Part shown: positions 35,727-46,944 of the stretch, in pieces | How the letters are laid out: each line of letters opens with the position of its first letter | Position numbering within the stretch: position 1 is the stretch's first letter | Assembly: GCF_000687475.1 (NCBI RefSeq) | Contig: NC_057320.1 | Location: forward strand, 806,001 to 870,000 | Length of the DNA stretch: 64,000 nucleotides | From: Ustilaginoidea virens | Taxonomy: Eukaryota; Ascomycota; Sordariomycetes; Hypocreales; Clavicipitaceae | Reading direction: 5' to 3' | Notes under the pieces: generated by a model | Told to the model about the DNA's origin: nothing | What the model saw: the letters and a program-made list of their open reading frames with translations, nothing else | Databases searched by the model: none | Made by a program: the position numbers and the translations under genes

Positions 35727-36091
35727 GGGCCTATCCTCTGGCTTCATTCAAGAACCTTCCTCTCGCCATTTCCATCCATCGGGCGTCCATCCAGCCAAAC
35801 CCACAGATCCGGCCACATCACTCTCTCGTCAACGATAGTCGAAAAAGGAACCAATCAAACACCCCTGGCCGCTTCATCTGCCAAGTTCGTCTCCATTTCC
35901 TGCACCTGGCCTCCGTACCGAGGACGATCTGATTGTCATTCGCGGAGGTTCCGCTGGGTGCCCAAAGCTGCGGCACGCCGCTTTTCCTGCCTTTTCATCC
36001 TTTTCCCTCCCACACCGCTTCAGTTAAAGAAAGCTGTCGAGAACCCAGCTCGGGCGGTCATCATGTCCCCCGATTCAAAAACAACATCACC

Positions 36092-37867
36092 ATGGCGAAC
36101 TACCCGTCTATCCCGCCGCGCCTGATGTCGGCTTCTCCATGTTCATCTTTGCATGACGCGAAACTCAAACATCGCAGGCTTCGACTGCTCGTCGCTGCCG
36201 CAGGGCCTCGCGACACCTCTTGGGCCCAAGCGCTGGTCGTTCGACTGTCGAAAAACCCCCAAATTGAGATGCGTGCCCTTGTTGACGATGTCGTCCCCCG
36301 GCTCACCCAGACCATCATCGTCATGGAAAACCGAAGCCTGGCTTCAGGGCACGGCGAGCGGGTAGACGATGTCGAGTTCTTCCGACAGCAGGCGTTCGAA
36401 TTGGTGGAATGGGCCGATCTGTTAGTCTGCGTTCCCCTGGATGCGGACGGCATCGCCAAGATGCTTGCCGGCGTCGCAGACACGTTTCTGGGGGAGGTGT
36501 TGCGGGGATGGAATATGCACAAAAGCATTGTACTTGTCCCCGGGATGAGCACGCACATGTGGTCTCACCCAATGACCAAGCGCCATCTCAGCAAAATACA
36601 CAGAAAGTGGAATTGGATCCGTGTCATGACTCCCATACTGTGGCATTTCGAGGGCCAGCCCAACCCCAAGCGCGTGCCCAATTGGAACGGTTTCAATGAG
36701 GTGCTTGGCATCATCAAGAATCAAGCCGACCTGCTGGGCTTGGGGCGGGACGTGGAAATTGCCACTGGCACAGTTGTCGTGCCCGACTCGGATGTCAAGA
36801 TCCGCTCCAAACTTCCTCCCGAAATCTGGACAATGGTGCTGGATCATGCAGGCGACTGGGAACTGGCCAAGGCTCTCGGGATGTACACCAATCTGCCCAT
36901 GCCGTCGGCATGGTCCCTCGAACCTAGAGACCCCGCCGACCCCCTCAAGGTGTACGAGCACGATTTGGAATGGACCGTACTCACGGGCAACTCTGCTGCC
37001 ATCTGCAAGAAGCTGTCCCAATCGCCCCCTGCCTTCCGAGACGTTCCCGCCCTGGTGGTCAAACTCATCATACGCTTCGGGCTGATAGATGTACTCGCTT
37101 ACATGGAGGCTAACCGACCCGACTTGTTCAAGGCCTTTGACGGCACCACCCTGCCAACAAACGCCTCGGCTTACTATCCCCGAACCGATGTTCTCGATTT
37201 CTGGAAGCAAAGCAAATGGTTCCGCGAGGACCTGATATACGACGCAGAAGCTGTGGACGGAGCGTCCAAAAACGGCCACGTTCGCGTCCTCGACTGGTGG
37301 TGGAGACGATCCGGTCTGCCTCTGCGGTATACAGAAGCAGCCCTGGAACAGGCCAGTGGTCGTGGGCACTTGCTCGTGCTGGAGTGGTGGCGTGATGCCG
37401 CCGCGCAGGATGAAGAAGTCGTCCTCCGACCCGGCCGCTCCCTTCTATGGGCCACCCAACACGGCCAGGCGGCCGTGCTCGAATGGTGGGGTGCCTCGGG
37501 CATTCCCGTCGCACACGGCGATGCCGTCGCCAAAGTCGCCTCGCGCTGGGGACAGGTTCAAGTCCTCGAAACCTGGCGCCGGTTCAAGGGCGACAGCAAG
37601 CTTGTCTTTGACCCAGAGGTCCTACTCAGCTCCACGATTCACCAGCACGTAGACGTGCTAGAGTGGTGGCGCAAGTTTGCACACGGCGAGCTGGAAGGCA
37701 TGGAAGGGAGAAAGCAACCCGTCGAGTTCCGCACGTGCAACATCGAAGAAGCGCTGGAGGACAGCATTGGTGACCAGGATCAGAACAAGGCAAGGAAGTG
37801 GTGGGCAAAATACGGGTTGGACTTGCGCATGAGGAACGAAGAATGGCTTCAGACACGGTACTTGTGA
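36092..37867 (+). CDS. Flavoprotein (PPCDC/HFCD-like) domain fused to ankyrin-like repeats
   Basis: One exon, 591 residues. N-terminal region (~25-220) resembles the homo-oligomeric flavin decarboxylase fold: RLRLLVAAAG, WADLLVCVPLDADGIAKMLAG, VADTFLGEVLRGW, and the clamp-like VPGMSTHMWSHPMTKRHL. In phosphopantothenoylcysteine decarboxylases the clamp is PxMNxxMW; here Asn is Ser. A linker (~225-390) follows (KIRSKLPPEIWTMVLDHA, an F-box-like start). Then about five repeats of roughly 30 residues with the core GHVRVLDWWW / GHLLVLEWWRD / GQAAVLEWWG / GQVQVLETWR / HVDVLEWWRK (~390-590), an ankyrin-like type common in fungi. Function unknown; it may be a non-catalytic Sis2/Hal3-type binder. The ATG at 36092 is the first in frame. 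Confidence 0.7.
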   Translation: MANYPSIPPRLMSASPCSSLHDAKLKHRRLRLLVAAAGPRDTSWAQALVVRLSKNPQIEMRALVDDVVPRLTQTIIVMENRSLASGHGERVDDVEFFRQQAFELVEWADLLVCVPLDADGIAKMLAGVADTFLGEVLRGWNMHKSIVLVPGMSTHMWSHPMTKRHLSKIHRKWNWIRVMTPILWHFEGQPNPKRVPNWNGFNEVLGIIKNQADLLGLGRDVEIATGTVVVPDSDVKIRSKLPPEIWTMVLDHAGDWELAKALGMYTNLPMPSAWSLEPRDPADPLKVYEHDLEWTVLTGNSAAICKKLSQSPPAFRDVPALVVKLIIRFGLIDVLAYMEANRPDLFKAFDGTTLPTNASAYYPRTDVLDFWKQSKWFREDLIYDAEAVDGASKNGHVRVLDWWWRRSGLPLRYTEAALEQASGRGHLLVLEWWRDAAAQDEEVVLRPGRSLLWATQHGQAAVLEWWGASGIPVAHGDAVAKVASRWGQVQVLETWRRFKGDSKLVFDPEVLLSSTIHQHVDVLEWWRKFAHGELEGMEGRKQPVEFRTCNIEEALEDSIGDQDQNKARKWWAKYGLDLRMRNEEWLQTRYL

Positions 37868-38440
37868 CCAATTGGTTAGACGGGACAATCACCGCCCCCT
37901 TTTCCCCCCCGGGCACCCCCCCTTCCCATTTAGAGTTTTTCTCGACGGCAGACTGAGCTGCGAAGCAGAAATAGTCGTAATGATTTCTTTGTTTGTGGCA
38001 CATGTGTACTTTGTTTTGCGATGGGAGCAGTTCAGTGCACAGCGCAACGGAGCGGGAGAGTTGGACCAGCTTACCAGACGGCATCCCGGGTTCCGCTGAG
38101 CGCTGTCCGGGTCCAGGAAAATGCCGCCAGGACTCTGCGAGCGATCCCATCCATCTCCCCGCAGGGCGTTTGGCAGACGAGAAGAACGTCCGGTCCGTTC
38201 TTTGCGTCTACTCGGCAGCGTTCCGTAGCTCTCGTCTGCGACATGCGCGACGGGGGGATTCTCACGCAAAACGCTTTTAACTTGGTACCGGGGCCGACAC
38301 GACAGCCGGCACTTCGGTCCCGAAGCAAACAACACAACCAACCATTGCTGCTTTCTTCCCCTTTCGGCCATCTCATTTCAGGTTCTTTTGGCGTTTGGGG
38401 TAACACAAATCCCCGAAATGGCAAAAGGCAAATTAAGTTG

Positions 38441-38500
38441 CACAGGCCGCACAGGCCGCACAAGCCGCACAAGCCGCACAAGCCGCACAAGCCGCGCAAG
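38441..38500 (+). repeat. 9-bp GCACAAGCC tandem array
   Basis: About six copies, the first with GCACAGGCC and the last with GCGCAAGCT. Intergenic. Confidence 0.9.
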
Positions 38501-39075
38501 CTTGCAGCGGGGAAGCAATCAAGGTCAGCTTATCCGGCCGCAGGACCATGCGTCGTGCGAGCAGCGGTGGGAACGGTCACGACCGTCCCCTAATCCAAGC
38601 TGTCGGGTCGAGCGTAACCAGCTGAGCAGGGAAAGCACTGGAGGGAGACTGGAAGCTTTGGTGTCAAAGGCTCATTCATGGTGGATGTTCAAGGGTGGGG
38701 AGGGGGGCGTGGCATGTTTTTTTTCTTTTTTCTTCGTCTCTTTTTCCTGCCCTCCGGGCTGCGGCGGTCTTTGGTTTTCGGAGATATTGACGATACCAAA
38801 TGCGTCGTTGGGTACGTCCGTAGATGAATCATCATCAGCTTGGCAGGTTGATGTGGACGGCCTTGTATCTGGCACGTGGGCATCATTGCAGAAGACGGCT
38901 TCGGCTTGTCACGAATTACTGCACGGTGACATTGGACTGGCTGGCCATCAGTCAGAGCAAATCGCACGGCGGAGCAAGCGGGGCTTCCGGTTGGCAATGG
39001 AAAGCTGAATGAATGAATGAAAGAATGAATGATGGATGAATGTTGCTAGGTGGTTGATCGAGGCATGCGAGACAC

Positions 39076-39120
39076 GCAAAGGGCAAAGGGCAAAGGGCAA
39101 AGGGCAAAGGGCAAAGGGGA
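39076..39120 (+). repeat. 7-bp GCAAAGG tandem array
   Basis: Six perfect copies in gene-free DNA. Confidence 0.92.
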
Positions 39121-41411
39121 AAAGTAAAGAAATTGAGGACCTGGAGCAACACACAACGAATGGAGGCATAGTTGATGATGAATAATTACCCTACATGTAA
39201 TGTAGATGGTCGGCCTAAGCTAACTATAGCCTAGTACATACCAGACCTCTGCAGCTGTCTGGTTCGAGCGGGGAATAGCCGTGCTACAGTAGTGGTTGCC
39301 GTGGGCATGGAGTTCCAGGCTGCATTTACCTCACCTCACCTGTTCTGTTTGCCTGCCCGGAAGCCTAGGTAGATCGTTGGATAAAAAAGAAAAAGCAATG
39401 AAGCAAGAAAAAGGAAAGAAGAGAAAACAAAAGAAAAGAATAATGAAGCTAAATGCTCACCGGAAGCAGGGATCACCAGAAGGGCAATTTATCGCCCTTT
39501 CTATCATCCCTTTCTATCATCTCCCGGTCCCCACTCCTGCGCATCATGCTGGGTTGTGGGATGTGGATGTGGATGTGGATGTGCCTGGTGTGCCTGGCGT
39601 CTTCGATGTTGGTTTGGGATCGTGGAATGTGGGGCCCTTGGGGGATGCTTTTGATGTTTTGACATCCATCGAAGCAGCACGCCTCTGCCTTGCCCGGCGT
39701 GCTCGAGTTTTCGTAATTTTGCGCTCCTCCTACGGGAGCACCGAGCACTTGGCCAAGCGACCCCTGACTCCCGAGCCCCGTTACACCAGACATGTGAAGC
39801 AGCCCGCACAGTACGGGTCGCCACGGAGTACTCGGCACCTCTCGTTGGCTTGGCCCACCTGGCACCTGTGGCAGAGAAGACACATGGCAGCATGGCCCAG
39901 ACCTGTTAAATCCGCAAAGTTTCGGAGCCAACTACTCGGCTCTGACTCAGGAGTGGTGCTGGCGACCCCACTGAGCAAAAAGCTTGGTTAGCGCCTTGTC
40001 GCGCCTTGTCGCGCCTCGTCGCGCCTGAACCTTGGCCTTGTTTCATCGCGATGCCCTCTGTAGTGCGGATGCGGAGTTGACGTGGGAGCAAGTGCCAGAT
40101 GATGTGGGAAGTCGGGGACCAGCCAGGCAGCTCCAGTCGTGTTCTTGGAGTAGTGAAGTAGGGGCTGAGTCATCATCCCCTAGGGTGACTGGTGTGTGGC
40201 CTCGACTGCAGTGTGATACGTACACAGTGCATGCCGGACACTGCGCACCCGGCAGCAGGCTGGGCCCTGTCCAAGGTTGTCTTTGTTCCAAACAGCCATG
40301 TCAACGGGCCATTCGGAATGCCCGCTTCACCAAATGTGTCCAAATGATTGAATGAATGAGCGACCACCCCCCCCCCGGGGCAGACGGCAAACACCAAATG
40401 GCAAACACCGCAGGGTTCCCCCACTTGTACGGGCTCCGGACTCCGGACTTCTGGAGACGGCAGCACAGCCACTTGCCCGACAGCCAGACAGCCTGATCGA
40501 GGGCCAAAGAGCCCATCCACGACTCCAAGGCCCGAGCATGGCCCACGTCGATCGAGCTAGTGCGAGCGGAACCCCCCTTCGTCATTCTTGGTGCTTGCTG
40601 GCGAATCGAAGCCAAAGAGTCATGCCCAGATCCGTGATTACCACCTGGCCTACAAGTCAACCATCTGCGGACCACCGTCAGTTCTCTACAACTCCACCAC
40701 CGTCGGCCCACCGTCGATAAGTAACAGAAGGCATTTTCCACGCCGACACGAACAGCCTTTCGACTCTCGTCCCCTTTCAACCCGCGCCGTTGGTGGCTAT
40801 CTGTGTCTGCGAGAAGCTTGCCTGACCCTCTTTTTTTTCAGCATCCCTGGTGAGGATCAACTTGACCAGCTTGCTTTCAAGGGTTGGGGGGGGCCTCTTT
40901 CCAGAATTGCCTTCTCAGACAGGGGGTGCATGCAAATCGGTAATTCGACTTTTTTTCCTCCCCCCAAGTCGAGCACGGCTCGTATCTAATCGTATCCAGC
41001 CCGTGCTTGGTTGTTGGTCCATACTCATCCTTGGCCATAACATGCCATAGCGCTTTTTATATAAGCTCCGAGGCCAGAGAAATAACGCCACCTGATCTCG
41101 CCCCTCGACCCCATCGTGAGGGGGATATCCTGTCCCTCATCGCCCTTTGGCTCGATCGACCGTTAACGTTTGACGCTTAACGGTTGCCTGCCACACCACA
41201 ACTTAGGAGCCATCACGTCCTGGGTGAATATCAGATAAAGCAATGCTCCGAAGTGAACTGACACCGAGTCTCGCGTCAAGTTGAATGGGCGAGAAAACTG
41301 TCTCTACGGCTTTCACGCATGCGTACCTTGAAAAACCCCTCCGCCTTGGGTTAGAATCAGCAGTATATTTGGGCAGCTGCGTCTCGGTCGAGGGAGGTGG
41401 GTGCTAGAAGC

Positions 41412-44141
41412 ATGGCTCGTTTTTCGCTTTCAAGGCCGAGCCGTAGAAAACAGGATGATTTCACGCCACAAATTTTCGCACAACGAATGAGCAAGGCGCA
41501 CAAAGTCTTGGGCTCAGCGCCGCTTAGTATTGACGTTGCTGGTGGTTGGCAACGCGCGCCGTCCTCCCCCATTTCTGATGACGATGCATCAGCTAGCATT
41601 GCGGCGACTCATGCCAAGCCGGGGCTGCGAACCCATGATTGCAAGTCCCCGGAAGCGTTTGCGAGTCACCAGGAACGCTGGCGTGAGGTATCGTATACCA
41701 CCCCGCAAGCATTACCACTTGATGAGCTCGATTCAACAAGTCCGTCAACGGTGGTGCGTACCGATATGACGAATCCGCTAAGGAAAAGTCGCTCATCCTC
41801 GACAATTCGATCGTGGTACAGCAAACCGAAACCCGTCCTGTCCCTGCAGACTTGCTCATCTGCTACGGCTCGAGGCCAACCTCCTCGCGTGCCTTTGGAA
41901 GTATCTTCGGCTCAACAAGACGCTTCAGAAAGTAGGAGGAAGCCAGCCAGGCCAGAGCTGTCTCGCGAAGATGCCCTGGGACAGAGTCCCAGTATAGTCT
42001 CAGGGCTCGACTACATGTTGACATGTCCTTCCACAACCTCCCTTGCCTCGCGATTTTCAGCCTCATCTCACGAGTCGCGCAAGCTTCAAAAACGACGCAC
42101 CAAAGGAGGTCTTTCCGCTGTCGAACCATGTCAACACGGTCTGAGTGGAAGAATGAATTCGGGAGAAGAATGCTCCCGGGATTTGCCGTCGCTGTATGAT
42201 CATTATGAGCAGATGGCGATGAGACAGGTCATGAGGCAAAGCTCAACCCCAACTTTGCGAATGGACAGAGAGGGAGCCAGCTTATTATCAAACGTTACAG
42301 AAGCTGCGTACGAGGACGACGCAGGAGAACAAGGCCGAGGCGACGATTTGAGGTGCGCCGTTGCAAAGACTCCCATGAGGGCGGCCATGATGAAGCCTGA
42401 TGAAGGGACATCGTCTCCCGGGGATCACGCAAGGAGCGTCTCCAGCCCTTATACGACGACTTCAAAAGCCTCAAAAAGCACACACAGATCCTTGAGGAGC
42501 TCTGACCTTCTTCAAACAAGCGTGTTGATGCTCTCTTCGGATTCCGAAGATGACGATGCCGAGGCGGCCGCTCTTGGCCCTCAACGCCCTGCACCCATGC
42601 CAGCGGCAACAACGAAAACAAAAACAACAAAAACAACATCTCCGTCACATGTGCGGAGCCCGGGACCTGCACATGGAAGCATTCGTTTTAAACAAGTTGG
42701 ATTCTCAAAAGCCAGCGATCAAACAGCAAGTCGACCTAGCAAGCTAACCAAATGCACCATTTTTGCAACACCGCCAAGCACGCACATGGCCAATCCTAAT
42801 CCTCGGGGAGACCAAGTGAATCCGGGGGCAGGTGCCGGACAGAGATCCGGGGGCTCGAGGGCCAATCAGCGCCAGGCCGCAAACTCCTGTAGGAGCTCAG
42901 TCACGTCTGATTACTCAACCAGCTCGGGGACTCCTTGGCTGGAGGATCTCGAATACGACATTCGCGAAGCCCGAGCTGTCACCATGCTGCCCACCTCCCG
43001 CCCCGCTGATGTCAATATCCAGGGCAGGGACAATGAACCCTCCACAGCCATCGACAATGCCTCGAGCAGACTAGCGCGACACCGGGCATCATCGGCTGAC
43101 CAACTGACACCACCGCTCAGTCCAAACTCTGTCAACTTTCACATTCGCTCGGCGCGTTCTTCGGTTGACGGACCCGGCAGCGACTGCAGACTGATGGCGG
43201 TTACGCATGAAGAAGAAATGCTCCTGTCTGCCTTGCGGCACAGGCAGCAAGCGATGCGCAGGCCCTCCATGCCCCAGATTTCGGAGAAAGAGGACAAGGT
43301 TGAGAAGTTTGTGGAGGACGGGGTAGGGCGAGAAAACGGCACGCGCCTTTCAGCAGCATCACGCACTTCGGCCGGCTCCAGAGACTCGTGCTCAGACTAT
43401 GGGGACGGCAAAGGCCACCGTTCAAAAGGCTCGCAGACAACCATGACGGGCTCCACGTTTGACGATGACTTCCCAATCACACCGTCACCCCACCATCCCC
43501 GCGACGAGCAATACAAGCAGGTTGAGACTGGTCCCTGCAAAGCGGCCGTGGCTCCCATCCAAACCAAGGGAATAGCCCCTGGGAGAGACGTTGCTTCCCT
43601 GAGCCCGGCTGGACCGCCGCCGACACTATCTCTGCCAGCACTGCCGAAGCTCAAGAAGCCCAGGAAAAGGCCGAGCCGCGATGCTGTCGGCACGCAGCAA
43701 GATGTGCCCCTTTACTTGGACGATGAGGAGCCCAGCCCGGACATGGACGACATCCGACACTGGGAGTCGGCAACGTCGCCGGTCCTGGGGCCTGCGAGCC
43801 GGGGTTCCTCTCCTGCCACGACCTGGCAGGCGCACGGTGCGGCGAGGCGCATCAGCAAGGGGTCCGAGTCGGCGGCTCATCCCGACTCGCCGGCAAGCCT
43901 GCACCCCCACAGCAGCGCCTGGTCCCATCTTCCGAAGCGGACCAGGATCCGAGGAGAGGAGCAAAGCCCTCGGTTGGAGGAGGACGACACGCCTCGTCCC
44001 GACAGCCCCGTTTCCCCCGTCGCAATCGAGGCCGCGCAGACCGGGCGAACCGGCGGCATCAGCATGGCGCGCTTGAGCGCCGTCGGACCGGGCACCCCGA
44101 GCCGTAACGGCAGGCTCGGATGGTGGGGCGATGATGACTGA
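41412..44141 (+). CDS. Large Ser-rich disordered protein, unrecognised
   Basis: One uninterrupted frame of 909 residues. I do not recognise a family. The beginning MARFSLSRPSRRKQDDFTPQ is basic; the rest is rich in Ser, Pro, Thr, Arg and acidic residues with many SSPGDHARSVSS-like stretches, typical of a disordered, phosphorylated scaffold. Short ordered-looking patches are IFAQRMSKAHKVLGSAPLSI (~21-40), SLYDHYEQMAMRQVMRQSSTP (~258; quoted only in part as SLYDHYEQMAMRQVM), and MAVTHEEEMLLSALRHRQQA (~597-616). No membrane segment or signal peptide is seen. The length of open frame and codon use resembling neighbours argue for a real gene. Confidence 0.8.
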   Translation: MARFSLSRPSRRKQDDFTPQIFAQRMSKAHKVLGSAPLSIDVAGGWQRAPSSPISDDDASASIAATHAKPGLRTHDCKSPEAFASHQERWREVSYTTPQALPLDELDSTSPSTVVRTDMTNPLRKSRSSSTIRSWYSKPKPVLSLQTCSSATARGQPPRVPLEVSSAQQDASESRRKPARPELSREDALGQSPSIVSGLDYMLTCPSTTSLASRFSASSHESRKLQKRRTKGGLSAVEPCQHGLSGRMNSGEECSRDLPSLYDHYEQMAMRQVMRQSSTPTLRMDREGASLLSNVTEAAYEDDAGEQGRGDDLRCAVAKTPMRAAMMKPDEGTSSPGDHARSVSSPYTTTSKASKSTHRSLRSSDLLQTSVLMLSSDSEDDDAEAAALGPQRPAPMPAATTKTKTTKTTSPSHVRSPGPAHGSIRFKQVGFSKASDQTASRPSKLTKCTIFATPPSTHMANPNPRGDQVNPGAGAGQRSGGSRANQRQAANSCRSSVTSDYSTSSGTPWLEDLEYDIREARAVTMLPTSRPADVNIQGRDNEPSTAIDNASSRLARHRASSADQLTPPLSPNSVNFHIRSARSSVDGPGSDCRLMAVTHEEEMLLSALRHRQQAMRRPSMPQISEKEDKVEKFVEDGVGRENGTRLSAASRTSAGSRDSCSDYGDGKGHRSKGSQTTMTGSTFDDDFPITPSPHHPRDEQYKQVETGPCKAAVAPIQTKGIAPGRDVASLSPAGPPPTLSLPALPKLKKPRKRPSRDAVGTQQDVPLYLDDEEPSPDMDDIRHWESATSPVLGPASRGSSPATTWQAHGAARRISKGSESAAHPDSPASLHPHSSAWSHLPKRTRIRGEEQSPRLEEDDTPRPDSPVSPVAIEAAQTGRTGGISMARLSAVGPGTPSRNGRLGWWGDDD

Positions 44142-45032
44142 TTTCGATGCATGAACGGCTGTCACGATATTCACACAAACCTTGGACGACGTCGGTAGCT
44201 CTTTTCTTTAATCGCTGCATCTTTCGTTGCATAGCACTATCCCGACCCGTCCTTTGCCGCGCATCGGCATGGCAGAGAGCATTGGCATCGGGACAACTGC
44301 ATGTGCTGTAATGCATACATGCACCTGTCTTGTCCAGCATTGATTCTTTATGTTGTTTTAAACACCATGTGCCGATTACATACACCTGTCTTGTCCAGCA
44401 TTGATTCTCTATGTTGTTTTAAAACACCATGTCTGGTTCATGTTTCTTTCGCTTTCTGATTCGCTAGCCCTGTTACTATTTAAGCGTCCTTTTTTTTTTT
44501 TTTTCTCGTTGGAAAAGTTTTGCAGACGTTCCTTACTGGCAGTATCCGAAAGCAATTCAAAAGCCGTGTCATTTACATCACTTACCTACCTCTTGGTGAT
44601 GGGGCTACTTGATGTCTTGGCCAATGGTACAGTCGGGATAATGAAGAGCCCTCACTACAGGGTTGCGTGGGCTCGTAAGATTTTGCAATGCTGACGCATC
44701 TTTACCTAGCCTTGTGTACTTGCAGATGAATGGGATAACAACGGTGCAAGTGCATGCAAGTGCACGCAACTGCACGCAAGTGAGCGGGAGAAAGGTATCT
44801 CGGCAGGGTAAAATACAAGCAAGGGACGGATTCATTGCAAAGGGGGAAAAGTTCAAAAAAGTTCAAAAAGCACCATTCGCGCAGCTAGTCAGTTATAGGC
44901 TTGAAACTCTTTTTTTAATCATGTATCGGGGCTCGTTATTCGTGAGACTTTCTCCTCCGGCATCTTCCTTGCTCCCCGTGAGATTCTTTTCCAGAATCAA
45001 AACTGCCCGCTCTAAGGACGAATCCTATCTAT
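44142..45032. other. Convergent intergenic with a 61-bp duplication
   Basis: No gene is supported. It separates the 3' ends of the disordered-protein gene and MMS2. A recent direct duplication lies at 44317-44438. A GTGCATGCAA-type short repeat occurs near 44740-44780. Confidence 0.55.
44317..44438. repeat. 61-bp tandem duplication
   Basis: Two adjacent copies (44317-44377, then 44378-44438) with few differences, sharing CACCTGTCTTGTCCAGCATT and TATGTTGTTTTAAA. In the 3' region of the upstream gene. Confidence 0.88.
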
Positions 45033-45819
45033 TCACGAGTAAGTCGAACCTTCAGGTGGTTGGGGGATTTTCTTGTTCATCGGCGCGGCCATGTATCTGG
45101 AAACAAGTTGCGTCAGCGAGGTACGGCACGGACACGGACACGGACGGGAAGGACGACACCACGACACCACGACACCCGAGGATGCGAATGATGCGGTGCG
45201 GTCTGGCGACGGGAACGGATGGGCCAGGCCGTAGGTTACCTTCTCAGCTCGATCAGGACCGTCTCCATGGTGTTGTCGCGTTTCCACTGCGCGAGGCACG
45301 GGAGCTGCTTCGGGTCGACGGTGCCGTTGCGGTGATCCACGCAGGGCAGGTTGACCTGGCTGACGAACTGGATCGTCGGCGGCTCGTCTGGGTAGCTGTC
45401 GCCGCAGTGCATCTTGAGACTGTATATGCGATTTTCATGGACAGACTGTTGAAAAAAAAAAAAATCGGGTTAGTTGGAGCAGAGACGCCAGGGCGAAAAC
45501 ACTTGGGCGACGCGCGGACGTCGTTTGTTGTGCCCGAGCCAAGCTCCTCGTTGTCCTGGTGCCATGCGACACGACGCGTAGGGTGGCCCCCCCCCCCCTT
45601 CCCCCCGCGCGTGTGTGCGTGTCCTGGTGGGAAGGGGCCCCGGGGGAATTCACGGAATTCACGTACATGAGGAGGCCCGAGGATGGTCCCGTTCCAGTTG
45701 CTCATGAGGAGATCCTCGCCGTCTTCGAGGCCGTAGCTGCAGGCTTCCGCCCCGAGGCCCTTCTCGCCCTTCTCGAGCTCTTCCAGCAGGCGAAAGTTGC
45801 GCGGGATCTTGGCAGTCAT
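45033..45819 (-). CDS. MMS2: Ubiquitin-conjugating enzyme variant Mms2/Uev1
   Basis: Exons 45819-45667, 45445-45240, 45096-45033 encode 140 residues, the size of yeast Mms2 (137). It partners Ubc13 to build Lys63-linked ubiquitin chains in error-free DNA damage bypass. Signatures: [34 protein letters not shown] (the UBC entry), [20 protein letters not shown], and a variant region [17 protein letters not shown], where the active-site Cys of true E2 enzymes is absent. The end is [15 protein letters not shown]. Intron 1 joins GPPH to SVHENRIYS. The stop seen right after 'LIELRR' if intron 2 is read through is a splice artefact. Confidence 0.95.
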
Positions 45820-46377
45820 GGCGGGATGCGGCTGTTGGCTGTGCACAAGCTGCCGGCGGCCTGGTTGACGAAGCAGCGACGTGGCGGATGGGATCGGTTG
45901 TTTGCCAGAGGCTTGCCAAGATGGATGGAACCGGCGGTCGGCGATAACGTCGATGGATTATGGTATGGTGGTGGCTGGCAGAACTGACCGTGAACTGGCC
46001 TGTGAACTGTGTGGGGGGGGGGGGGTTTCAGTGAGGGGCAACCTGTAACTTTTATGGCACATGCAAGCTTCAAATTGGGGCAAACGACGACCAGGGTGGC
46101 TCCTTCTGCCATGTATCGAACCGTCGGCAGGCCGTTGGTGGGCGGGTAAACCTCGGTCCGGGTGCTTGGGATTACACCGCTCAAAAGGCCTTGTTGCAGT
46201 TTGCCCGGCCTTTTCAGGATATTATTGCATGTATACTCCGTACACACATGAAGCTGAAGCCGTGGCAGAACTCGTTTCTTTGACGCCGCGCATCTTCCCT
46301 CACCCCTTCCCCTCCCCCTCCCCAACGAAACCACCGCCTGGTCTCGACGTGCGTACGCAGAGAAAAGGAAGCCCGTC
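45820..46377. promoter_or_regulatory. Divergent promoter between MMS2 and a stomatin-like gene
   Basis: 558 bp between start codons. A short G run (46013-46025) and a CT-rich patch (46300-46325) occur. No recognised site. Confidence 0.45.
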
Positions 46378-46912
46378 ATGGTGGCCTCATCGTTGACGAG
46401 GGCCGCTGCCAGGGCCGCTGCCAGGGCCGCTACCAGGGCTGCTCTGCGAGCTGCGCTTCCTTCGCCGCCGCCGGCCCGCCTGTTCACCGCGTCGGCTCGA
46501 ACCCTCCTTCCAGCCGGCTCCGAAGGGCCTCTGCCGACCTACTTTTCGAAGCCGAAGCGGCGTCCGGCCAACACGGTCGTCCGCTTTGTTCCGCAGCAGA
46601 CGGCATGGATTGTCGAGCGCATGGGCAAATTCAGCCGCATCCTGGAGCCGGGCCTGGCTCTCCTGATCCCCTTTCTTGACCGGGTCGCCTACGTCCAGAG
46701 TCTCAAGGAGGTGGCCATTGAGATTCCCAGCCAGAGCGCCATCACGGCCGATAACGTGACGCTCGATCTGGACGGCGTGCTGTTCACTCAGGTGTTTGAT
46801 GCCTACAAAGCAAGGTGAGCCTGCTTTCCCCGGGCTGTCTTTTTTTGTCTTGAATACAAAATGTTCCTCTCCTCCCCTGGGCCCCCCGCCCCCCCCCCCC
46901 CCCCCCCCCCCC

Positions 46913-46944
<32 letters not shown>

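Larger units (their letters stand above)
34738..36091. promoter_or_regulatory. Divergent promoter region between PRS and the flavoprotein/ankyrin gene
   Basis: 1.35 kb without a gene. Contents: a GGCAA (CAAGG) pentamer array (34983-35059), a GCTGCTGTGCTG patch (about 35515-35555) and a 23-base C run (35704-35726). The part near 35760-36090 is a CT-rich leader of the plus-strand gene. Confidence 0.5.
37868..41411. other. 3.5-kb gene-free region
   Basis: No gene is supported despite its length. It holds a 9-bp GCACAAGCC array (38441-38500), a GCAAAGG heptamer array (39076-39120), a TGAA tetramer patch near 39005-39030, and a short GGATGT repeat near 39560. A possible TATA box TATATAA is at 41058-41064, about 350 bp upstream of the next gene. 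Confidence 0.55.

Noticed and set aside
39940..39950. TGACTCA heptamer as a Gcn4 target site
   Set aside because: It lies in a gene-free region over 1.4 kb from any start codon; probably chance.
39296..39991. A 231-codon plus-strand frame in the 3.5-kb gap
   Set aside because: Lys-rich start from A-rich DNA then mixed low complexity; no domain or ATG context.
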